Assembly: GCF_900113805.1 (NCBI RefSeq)
Contig: NZ_FOQT01000004.1
Coordinates: 186,001 to 250,000, forward strand
Direction of reading: 5' to 3'
From: Halpernia frigidisoli
Lineage (GTDB): Bacteria; Bacteroidota; Bacteroidia; Flavobacteriales; Weeksellaceae
Length of the DNA stretch: 64,000 bases
Each line of letters begins with the position of its first letter. Position 1 is the first letter of the stretch. Made by a program: the position numbers and the translations under genes. The notes under the pieces are model-generated. The model made no database searches, had not been told where the DNA came from, and was given only the letters and a program-made list of their open reading frames with translations. This document shows positions 51,529 through 58,340 of the stretch, piece by piece.

Positions 51529-52638
51529 CTATTTTACCATTAAAAAACTTAATCCTATTAAGCAGACCAGAACGAAGCTAAATGCAAAAAAGTTGAGGAT
51601 AAATAAAACGATCCCGATCAAAACACTAAATTTTCTGCCGGAATTATAAACACGGTGATGCGCCAAAAAGAAATAAATCAATGTGTAAATGGTAATCAAA
51701 AATATTGATAATCTTCTGATAAACTGAAAAAAACCAACACCTGAAAATGGTCTGAAGATTTTATCAATCACCCAAAATAGGGTGATAATTAGTAGAAGGT
51801 AAGAAAAATAGTGAAGTGTAAAAATCCCGTGGTCAAAATACCACCATTTCTTTTTATTATGAAAAATCCAGAGAAAAAAGGCGAAAAGGGGTAAATAAAT
51901 GAAAAGTGCTTTTGGCAAATTGTGAAATGCGGTTTCAAGAAACCTGACAAGAATTTCTTTTTGGGGAATTCCCAATTCTTTTAATTCAAAAAATTTATCA
52001 GCAAATGGTCTTTTCAGGAAATTGGTCCATGAAGGATGTGATTTTTGATATTTATCGAATTCAACTTTTGTTTTTGCGCCGTAAATATTAGATTCTTCGC
52101 TCAATTTTTTACTTATATCTGCAGCTTCCAAAAGATTGTTAACTTTCGCAGAATCTCCAATAATTTTTCTTGCTTTTATCAGAGCCAATGAATCTTTCTT
52201 TGTTAAATGATTACTTCCAGCATTTACATTTCCAAGAACATCATTAGTTCTTATTGCATCCATGATCTCTTTTTGAGCCTCTTTTTTTGCTGCTTTGTTA
52301 TCTAAAACTGATGGTGAAGAGATTGGTGATGACAATGAAAAAAGAAAAAAAGTAATAAAACTCATAAAAATATAGAGTTTCACAGGGACAACGTATTGCT
52401 GTCTTTTTCCGGCTAAATATTCGTTTGTTAATTTGCCGGGTTTGAAAAGCAGGTATTTTATGGTTTTCCAGAACTGGCCGTCGTAATGTGTGAAATCTTC
52501 TATGAAATGAGTGAAGAGATAGTGGAATTTTTGTTTCGGTTCGATATTTTCCTGGCCGCAATTTGGGCAGAATTTTTCTTCTACAATGCGCCCGCAATTG
52601 AGACAGTTATTGTCAAGGCGTAATTTTCCGTGGCTCAT
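51529..52638 (-). CDS. DUF3667 membrane protein with N-terminal zinc ribbon
   Basis: This 369-residue protein starts with a short zinc ribbon (Cys12, Cys15, Cys24, Cys27: CLNCGRIVEEKFCPNCGQ), then a conserved amphipathic region (HYLFTHFIEDFTHYDGQFWKTIKYLLFKPGKLTNEYLAGKRQQYVVPVKLYIF). A helix near 88-108, a helical loop of about 130 residues and four C-terminal transmembrane helices complete it. The pattern matches DUF3667 of Bacteroidetes. Function is unknown. A minus-strand -7 box (TATTTTTG) lies at 52650-52657. Confidence 0.88.
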   Translation of the reverse strand: MSHGKLRLDNNCLNCGRIVEEKFCPNCGQENIEPKQKFHYLFTHFIEDFTHYDGQFWKTIKYLLFKPGKLTNEYLAGKRQQYVVPVKLYIFMSFITFFLFSLSSPISSPSVLDNKAAKKEAQKEIMDAIRTNDVLGNVNAGSNHLTKKDSLALIKARKIIGDSAKVNNLLEAADISKKLSEESNIYGAKTKVEFDKYQKSHPSWTNFLKRPFADKFFELKELGIPQKEILVRFLETAFHNLPKALFIYLPLFAFFLWIFHNKKKWWYFDHGIFTLHYFSYLLLIITLFWVIDKIFRPFSGVGFFQFIRRLSIFLITIYTLIYFFLAHHRVYNSGRKFSVLIGIVLFILNFFAFSFVLVCLIGLSFLMVK

Positions 52639-52721
52639 TAGTTTTTTTTCAAAAATAAAGAAATATTGATAATGTTTTCAGCAATTTTTTAATTAAATAA
52701 AAATTTAATGGTTTTTTTATT

Positions 52722-52799
52722 TGTCATTCTGAATTGAATAAAGTGAAATGAAGAATCTCAATTTTCAAATTTAGAGATTCTTCCTTCGTCAGAATGACA
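52722..52799. repeat. Palindromic TGTCATTCT element, copy 2
   Basis: TGTCATTCT and AGAATGACA form the ends, and GAAGAATCTC pairs with GAGATTCTTC inside. The whole 78 bp can form one long hairpin. Same family as 25417-25492. Confidence 0.92.
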
Positions 52800-52898
52800 A
52801 ACGAACTTTTCCCCTTTTATGAATTTTGAGGAGAACACTTATTTTATATTTTGGAAGTGTTGCTCTAGATCTTCGGACGAAAAAATAATCTTGAACCT

Positions 52899-53007
52899 AG
52901 CCCGGATTGCAGCGGCATCCTTTTTTGTTATTGCGATGAGATAAACCTTTCAACCGATTTCTCCTCTTTAATCGCAATGACGAAAAAGATATAGCGGAAA
53001 GCCGGAC
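52899..53007. repeat. Palindromic AGCGRCATCC element, copy 3
   Basis: The left arm AGCGGCATCCTTTTTT and right arm GAAAAAGATATAGCGGA are shared with the other copies. The core differs but still forms a stem (GTTATTGCGAT against ATCGCAATGAC, one wobble). This is the longest copy, with a 33-bp apical part. Confidence 0.9.
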
Positions 53008-53162
53008 CATATTTGGAAAAAAGCGGTAAATTTGTTGCTTCTAAGATTTTATAAGTCGCTGAAACACAAAATCTTTTCAACTAGTTTATTTGTTTTTGCT
53101 TAAGACTTTGGTATTAATTTTCAGATTTCTCAATTATACTTTTTTGTCCCAAAAAATATTCC

Positions 53163-53170
53163 TACCTTTG
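53163..53170 (+). promoter_or_regulatory. -7 promoter box for rplM
   Basis: TACCTTTG lies 46 nt upstream of the rplM start. A TTTG at 53143-53146 is 16 nt upstream, shorter than the ideal 19. Confidence 0.6.
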
Positions 53171-53216
53171 CACACCCGTATTGGGGAAAATTATGTTTAA
53201 TCGTAAACGATAAATT

Positions 53217-53672
53217 GTGAATACATTAAGTTACAAAACCGTTTCGGCTAATAAAGCTACTGCAAATAAAGAATGGGTTGTGGTAGACGCTGAAAATCAA
53301 CCTTTAGGAAGGTTAGCTTCCAAGGTTGCAAAGATTTTGAGAGGTAAGCACAAAACGAATTTCACGCCTCACGCAGATTGCGGAGATAATGTGATCGTTT
53401 TGAACGCTGGAAAGATTACTCTTTCAGGAAACAAATGGGCAGACAAAACCTACATTTGGCATACTGGTTATCCAGGTGGTCAAAAGTCGATGACTGCTGA
53501 AGAGTTAAAAGCTAAAGACAGCTTAAAAGTTTTGGAAAAATCCGTAAAAGGTATGCTTCCTAAAAACAGATTGGGCAGTCAGTTATTCAGAAATCTTTAT
53601 TTATATGAAGGTACTGATCACAAGCACGAAGCTCAGCAGCCAAAGGAAATCAATATTAACGAATTCAAATAA
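53217..53672 (+). CDS. rplM: 50S ribosomal protein L13
   Basis: This 151-residue protein has the L13 pattern: [27 protein letters not shown] at the N-terminus and [21 protein letters not shown] towards the end. It probably starts at GTG (53217), because the family start [14 protein letters not shown] lies there. It assembles early in the large subunit. It is followed 5 nt later by rpsI. Confidence 0.97.
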   Translation: MNTLSYKTVSANKATANKEWVVVDAENQPLGRLASKVAKILRGKHKTNFTPHADCGDNVIVLNAGKITLSGNKWADKTYIWHTGYPGGQKSMTAEELKAKDSLKVLEKSVKGMLPKNRLGSQLFRNLYLYEGTDHKHEAQQPKEININEFK

Positions 53673-53677
53673 TTAAT

Positions 53678-54064
53678 ATGTCTATAACTCATAAAATAGG
53701 AAGAAGAAAAACTTCTGTAGCTAGAGTTTACCTTAAGCCAGGTTCTGGTGTTATCACGGTAAACCGCAAAGATGTTACTGATTATTTCTCCACGGATGTG
53801 ATGGTTTACAAAGTAAATCAGCCATTTTTATTAACTGAAACTGTTGGTCAATATGACGTAACTGTGAATGTTTTTGGTGGTGGAAACACAGGTCAATGTG
53901 AAGCGATCAGATTAGGAATCTCCCGCGCTCTTTGCGAAATTAACGCAGAATTCCGTTTGTTGTTGAAGCCAGAAGGTTTATTAACAAGAGATGCTAGAAT
54001 GGTTGAAAGAAAAAAACCAGGACAGAAAAAAGCGAGAAAGAAATTCCAATTCTCAAAACGTTAA
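53678..54064 (+). CDS. rpsI: 30S ribosomal protein S9
   Basis: This 128-residue protein starts [17 protein letters not shown] and ends [14 protein letters not shown]. The C-terminal Lys-Arg tail reaches the P-site tRNA. It is coupled to rplM in the usual L13-S9 operon. Length is normal. It is followed by 186 bp holding two heptamer arrays before rpsB. Confidence 0.98.
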   Translation: MSITHKIGRRKTSVARVYLKPGSGVITVNRKDVTDYFSTDVMVYKVNQPFLLTETVGQYDVTVNVFGGGNTGQCEAIRLGISRALCEINAEFRLLLKPEGLLTRDARMVERKKPGQKKARKKFQFSKR

Positions 54065-54069
54065 TCAAA

Positions 54070-54104
54070 AAGATTCAAGATGCAAGATTCAAGATGCAAG
54101 ACTT
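54070..54104. repeat. Heptamer tandem repeat, alternating AAGATTC/AAGATGC
   Basis: Five 7-bp units (AAGATTC, AAGATGC, AAGATTC, AAGATGC, AAGACTT) start 6 nt after the rpsI stop. The doublet pattern makes a 14-bp repeat as well. Confidence 0.9.
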
Positions 54105-54118
54105 TACGAAGTTTTTAT

Positions 54119-54139
54119 TTCTTGGTTCTCGGTTCTTGG
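54119..54139. repeat. Heptamer tandem repeat, unit TTCTYGG
   Basis: Three 7-bp units (TTCTTGG, TTCTCGG, TTCTTGG) follow the previous array by 14 bp. Second period-7 array in the rpsI-rpsB spacer. Confidence 0.8.
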
Positions 54140-54250
54140 CTCTATTTATCTAATCAAAAAATTGCCCGTTTAGTTTAGCACCCAAACTTTTCTCCCATCT
54201 AAAGAATTGTTGATTGCGTAACAGCGGAATGTAAACTAAAAAACAAAAAC

Positions 54251-55012
54251 ATGGCAAAAGCAAATGTAAAAGACCTTTTAGAGGCAGGCGTTCATTTCGG
54301 TCACATGACTAGAAAATGGAATCCAAACATGGCTCCATACATTTTTATGGAGAAAAACGGTATTCACATCGTAGATTTACATAAGACAGCGGTAAAATTA
54401 GAAGAAGCTTGTACAGCTTTAGAAAAATTAACTTCTGCTGGCAAAAAAGTTCTTTTCGTAGCAACAAAGAAACAAGCGAAAGAAATTGTAGCAAAACACG
54501 CTGCAGAACTTAATATGCCTTATATTACTGAAAGATGGCCTGGAGGAATGTTAACGAATTTCGTTACGATCCGTAAAGCTGTTAAGAAAATGAACCATAT
54601 TGATAAAATGAAGAAAGATGGTACTTTCGAAACTTTATCTAAAAAAGAAAGATTGCAAGTTGACAGACAAAGAGCTAATTTAGAAAAGAATTTAGGTTCT
54701 ATTTCTGACATGGTTCGTCTTCCTTCTGCACTTTTTGTGGTAGATATTATGCGTGAGCACATTGCAGTTACTGAAGCGAAAAGTTTAGGTATTCCTGTAT
54801 TTGCTATCGTTGATACGAATTCTGACCCAAGAAAAGTGGATTACGTTATTCCAGGGAATGATGATGCTTCAAAATCTGTAGATTTGTTACTTACTAAAGT
54901 TGCAGAAGCAGTAAAAGAAGGACAATCTCAAAGAAAAGCAGACAAAGAAAAATCTAAAGAAGAAGGCGAAAAAGTATCAGCAGAAACTGATGCAGATTTT
55001 GACGAAAAATAA
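54251..55012 (+). CDS. rpsB: 30S ribosomal protein S2
   Basis: This 253-residue protein has the S2 pattern: LLEAGVHFGHMTRKWNPNMAPYIF, ERWPGGMLTNFVTIRKAVKK, LPSALFVVDIMREHIAVTEAKSLGIPVFAIVDTNSDP and an acidic C-terminal tail. It joins the small subunit late and helps anchor S1. In most bacteria tsf follows rpsB; here a strong terminator and an unrelated convergent gene follow, so tsf must be elsewhere. Confidence 0.97.
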   Translation: MAKANVKDLLEAGVHFGHMTRKWNPNMAPYIFMEKNGIHIVDLHKTAVKLEEACTALEKLTSAGKKVLFVATKKQAKEIVAKHAAELNMPYITERWPGGMLTNFVTIRKAVKKMNHIDKMKKDGTFETLSKKERLQVDRQRANLEKNLGSISDMVRLPSALFVVDIMREHIAVTEAKSLGIPVFAIVDTNSDPRKVDYVIPGNDDASKSVDLLLTKVAEAVKEGQSQRKADKEKSKEEGEKVSAETDADFDEK

Positions 55013-55030
55013 GATTTTTTCTTAAATATA

Positions 55031-55068
55031 AAATCCGGCTCAAATTTATTTGAGCCGGATTTTTTTTT
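55031..55068. terminator. Strong intrinsic terminator after rpsB
   Basis: AAATCCGGCTCAAAT pairs with ATTTGAGCCGGATTT and is followed by six more Ts. It also can end the convergent gene at 55081 in the other direction. Confidence 0.92.
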
Positions 55069-55080
55069 GGAAAAGTAGTT

Positions 55081-56229
55081 TTAAAGATCTATTTTAAATT
55101 TAAAATCTTTTAATGTCATCAATTTTGCTCTTCTTTTAAGCCAATCTGAAACGCTTTCATTTTTATTTAGTAAATTATTTTTAATAAAACTATATAAATC
55201 TTCATCAGTTTTTACATTCGTAAGCGTTTCTTTTAAAAGTGTTAAGCCACCTTTTTCCAAGATAGCATCATCGATAATAGCACCTATTAAATAGTCAATT
55301 TGAATATCTTTTTCAAAATTATTTAAGTTAAAAAGATCAAGTGTGACGTTGGAATTTTGAATATAATAATTATTAAACTTCTGAAGTAAGGTTTTAAAAT
55401 TATAATCTTTATGGACGTTTTCGCCTCCATTATAAATACTTAATCCAGTGTTTAAAAGATAGTGAGCCTGAGGATATTTTTTGTTTATTAGATGAATTAA
55501 TTCGTGTTTATGAAATTCACCATAGAATTTTGAGGTGTAAACAATGTCATTTTTGATGTCATAAAATGCGCATTTTTCAGTATTTATATTTGGTGCAAAA
55601 TCAAATCCTGAGATTTTAAAAACCTCCGCACACTTTTCTGCAATGAAATAATTTATTGAATTTGTTTTATCTAAATCAAAGGTTTTATTTAAGTTATTTA
55701 AAAATTTTGATGCTTCTTCTGCATTTTTAGACCTAAAATTGTATGTTTTAGGAAAATAGTAATTAATCAGACCAACTTTTTTACTTTCCCAATTTTTAGT
55801 ATTTCTATTCAAATTGTCTTTAAAGTAATAATTGTCGCCAATTTTTTCTACATAAACTTTAACTATTGCAAAAGGATTTAATTCAGATTTTTCATTTATC
55901 ATGTAAAAAATGGAGGATAATTCGAAACATTCATCTTCATTTTTTAAAATACTTAAAATCTGATTTTTAAAAGGTAATTTAAATAAAGAAGGATTATAGA
56001 AGCCTTGCGTTTGTAAAAGATTACAACCGGTTTTATTTAAATCTGATGTTTTCCAATATATGCAATTTCCGTCCGAATTTTCTCTAAATGAATTTACATA
56101 ATCTTCCCAGTTTTGAGCGATCGTATTCTGTTCAGTAGTATAGGTTTTTTCGTATGGACTATTTTCAAAAGAAACTTGGGAATAAATAATGTTACTAATA
56201 AGAAAAAATATTAAAACTTTAATTTTCAT
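55081..56229 (-). CDS. Exported protein with HExxH motif but incomplete metalloprotease site
   Basis: This 382-residue protein has a signal peptide (about 1-17) and a mature part with FHKHELIHLINKKYPQAH. His242, Glu243 and His246 form a gluzincin-type HExxH. In peptidase MA-like proteins the third ligand is the Glu of a following EGLAxY motif; here the corresponding segment is NTGLSIY (residues 260-266), with Thr instead of Glu. Glu270 lies nearby and might substitute. It is thus either a degenerate protease or one with shifted ligands. The C-terminal region ends with helices. Function is unknown. It follows the broken DUF6759 gene by 23 nt. Confidence 0.72.
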   Translation of the reverse strand: MKIKVLIFFLISNIIYSQVSFENSPYEKTYTTEQNTIAQNWEDYVNSFRENSDGNCIYWKTSDLNKTGCNLLQTQGFYNPSLFKLPFKNQILSILKNEDECFELSSIFYMINEKSELNPFAIVKVYVEKIGDNYYFKDNLNRNTKNWESKKVGLINYYFPKTYNFRSKNAEEASKFLNNLNKTFDLDKTNSINYFIAEKCAEVFKISGFDFAPNINTEKCAFYDIKNDIVYTSKFYGEFHKHELIHLINKKYPQAHYLLNTGLSIYNGGENVHKDYNFKTLLQKFNNYYIQNSNVTLDLFNLNNFEKDIQIDYLIGAIIDDAILEKGGLTLLKETLTNVKTDEDLYSFIKNNLLNKNESVSDWLKRRAKLMTLKDFKFKIDL

Positions 56230-56252
56230 TTAAATTTTGTCTGTGTAAAATT

Positions 56253-56893
56253 CTACTTCCTGTTCTCAAATTTATTTTCAGCAAAAGCTGAATAACCCAG
56301 ACTGATAATTTGATTTTCAGTAAAAGATTTGGCACTATTATAAGGCGCGTCACAAACGTTTGCTGAAAGGTTATAATCTCCTTTTTTAATGATGATAAAA
56401 TCTTCGCCGTGCGATGAAATGGCTAATTTTCCAGCTGAATTTCCGGTGTAATTTAAAATTAAATTGCAGTCTGATTGATTTTGGATCATTACAATTCTTT
56501 CGTCACTTTTCAGATCGGGATTGAAAAGGGCATTAAGCAAATTGACAGTTTTGGTCGTGTGTTTTGCTAAACTTTCCTGTTGTAAAGCTTTAAACTCTGC
56601 TTCATCCAAAAAGATCTTTGTTACTTCTACGATTGGTCTTGCTGTCATAAAATCTGCTGGATTTTTGCGCGTCATCCAACTTCTATTTTTTAATTCTACC
56701 AATCTTTTTTTACAAAGCTGAAATCTTGGATCTTCATGATTTGCCGTATCTAAAAATTCCTGAATTTCATCCATATTATTGGTCGTAATAATATAGCTGT
56801 ATTTCTTTTTATCGGGGGATGTTTTTTTTTGGAGTAACCGGAGAATCCGATGGTAAAAATTAAAATAAAAAATAACTTATTGCTGTTTTTCAT
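56253..56893 (-). pseudogene. DUF6759 protein gene frameshifted at an A9 tract
   Basis: The real start appears to be the ATG at 56893, directly after the trmB stop (TAAATG), encoding a signal peptide (MKNSNKLFFILIFTIGFSGYS). An A9 run at 56822-56830 then puts the frame out of register and stops it at 56753. The frame continuing from there (SPDKKKYSYIITTNN, then MDEIQEFLDTANHEDPR to the end at 56253) is open for over 190 residues and matches DUF6759 as I remember it. Ten As instead of nine would restore one 213-residue exported protein. A9 tracts are prone to slippage, so the gene may be phase variable, rescued by transcriptional slippage, or miscalled. Confidence 0.75.
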
Positions 56894-57571
56894 TTAGTTT
56901 AAACGGAATTTAATATACGTTATTGTTTTTCCTTTACTTGAAAAAAGATCTTCATAATAAGTCTGGATTTCTCTTAAAAGTGGCGTGTTTGCATCAAATT
57001 CCGGTGCGCCGTAAATATCGTGGTGTGCGGTAATTATTTCATGTCCTGCACCTTGAAGTAAACCTAAAGTATAGCCATGAAGAAATTCAGAATCGGTTTT
57101 TAAATGAATTATACCGTCTTTTTTAAGGAATTTTTTATAGCGTGCTAAAAATTCCGGATGCGTCATTCTGTGTTTCGTTCGTCGGTATTTTATTTGTGGA
57201 TCCGGAAACGTGATCCAGATTTCGTCAATTTCATTTTCTGCGAAGAAATGGTCAACAAGTTCAATTTGAGTTCTGATAAAAACCACATTTTCCATTCCCG
57301 TTTCGTGTGCCTCTTTTGCACCAAACCAAAAACGTGCGCCTTTAATATCAATTCCAATAAAATTTTTTTCCGGGAAAGCTTTCGCCAAACCAACAGAATA
57401 TTCGCCTTTTCCGCAACCCAATTCCAAAACAATCGGATTGTCATTTTTAAAAACCTCAGCGTTCCATTTTCCTTTTAAAGGATAGTCTGCCAAAGCTTCC
57501 GCTCTTGTTGGTTGAAAAACATTCGGCAATATTTTATTTTCGTCGAAACGTTTCTGTTTATTTTTTCCCAT
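56894..57571 (-). CDS. trmB: tRNA (guanine-N7-)-methyltransferase
   Basis: This 225-residue SAM enzyme has the motif LELGCGKGEYSVGLA near residues 49-63, FIGIDIKGARFW, and the TrmB signature ITFPDPQIKYRRTKHRMTHPEFL. It methylates G46 in the variable loop of tRNAs. Length is normal. A minus-strand -7 box (TATTTTTG, 57588-57595) lies just upstream. Its stop codon is joined to the start of the frameshifted DUF6759 gene. Confidence 0.96.
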   Translation of the reverse strand: MGKNKQKRFDENKILPNVFQPTRAEALADYPLKGKWNAEVFKNDNPIVLELGCGKGEYSVGLAKAFPEKNFIGIDIKGARFWFGAKEAHETGMENVVFIRTQIELVDHFFAENEIDEIWITFPDPQIKYRRTKHRMTHPEFLARYKKFLKKDGIIHLKTDSEFLHGYTLGLLQGAGHEIITAHHDIYGAPEFDANTPLLREIQTYYEDLFSSKGKTITYIKFRLN

Positions 57572-57587
57572 AATTTTTTGTGCGTGG

Positions 57588-57595
57588 CAAAAATA
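57588..57595 (-). promoter_or_regulatory. -7 promoter box for trmB
   Basis: On the minus strand this reads TATTTTTG, 16 nt before the ATG at 57571. Confidence 0.55.
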
Positions 57596-57647
57596 ATTCT
57601 AATAAATCAGAATCCAAACTTATCAGAGAAAAAAATTAGTCTTAAAA

Positions 57648-58340
57648 TTATTTTAAGCTAATATTTTGTGAAATGAGATCAGCCAGTTTTGAATATTCAT
57701 TATTATACCGATGATTTCCAGGTAAATGTATCATCGAAAAGTGATCTAATTTTATTAATTTGTAGGGAAATCTGATCCCGATATTACTTAAAACCGCAAA
57801 AGTTTTGGGCACTTTCATCTTATTTATTTCCGGTAAAACTTCGTAATCACCTCGTGCGCCATCGAAAAGCATTCCCTGTAAGCTGACTTCGAAATCTGCA
57901 GTTTTGGAAGGATCTAATAATATGACAGATTCTATTTTATTTTGTAAATTTTGCGGTAATCTGTTGACAATAAATGATGTAACATCCGCACCAAAACTGT
58001 AACCCAGAATAACAATTTTCTGATTTTTTCTGCCTTTTAATTTTTGATTTAAATAATCAGCAATTCTTTTTGCAGTTTGTTCAGGCGTTTTTAGTTTCCA
58101 GAAATAAGCTTTAGAATTTAAAGCGGTGATGTCATAATTTCTTGCGAATATTTCATCACTTAGACTTTTTGAAAACGTATTAAAACCGGCATCACCACTG
58201 ATATAAAATATTAAAGGACTGTCATTTTTTGCGTCCAGCTCGCGCACGGGAAAATCCTGTTCAGAAGAATTTTTGCAGGCGAAAAAAAATGCAAGAGAAA
58301 ACAACAGTAAAATATTTAACTTCAAAGGTACTTTCATCAT
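57648..58340 (-). CDS. VirJ/AcvB-like periplasmic alpha/beta hydrolase lipoprotein
   Basis: This 230-residue protein has a lipobox with Cys22 (AFFFAC), an alpha/beta hydrolase core and a nucleophile elbow GYSFG with Ser115. PLIFYISGDAGFNTF at residues 42-56 and a final HLPGNHRY with the likely catalytic His match the bacterial virulence domain of VirJ/AcvB. In Agrobacterium, AcvB hydrolyses lysyl-phosphatidylglycerol made by LpiA. Here it overlaps the MprF-like gene by 4 nt (ATGA), the same pairing, so it probably cleaves the aminoacyl lipid made by its partner. A start at the second Met is also possible. Confidence 0.85.
   Translation of the reverse strand: MMKVPLKLNILLLFSLAFFFACKNSSEQDFPVRELDAKNDSPLIFYISGDAGFNTFSKSLSDEIFARNYDITALNSKAYFWKLKTPEQTAKRIADYLNQKLKGRKNQKIVILGYSFGADVTSFIVNRLPQNLQNKIESVILLDPSKTADFEVSLQGMLFDGARGDYEVLPEINKMKVPKTFAVLSNIGIRFPYKLIKLDHFSMIHLPGNHRYNNEYSKLADLISQNISLK

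Larger units (their letters stand above)
52639..53216 (+). other. Long repeat-bearing intergenic region upstream of rplM
   Basis: These 578 bp hold two palindromic elements (52722-52799 and 52899-53007) and the rplM promoter box at 53163-53170. The remaining 150 bp upstream of rplM show no further repeat or ORF. A ribosomal-protein leader could lie between 53171 and 53216 but no structure is evident. Confidence 0.8.
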
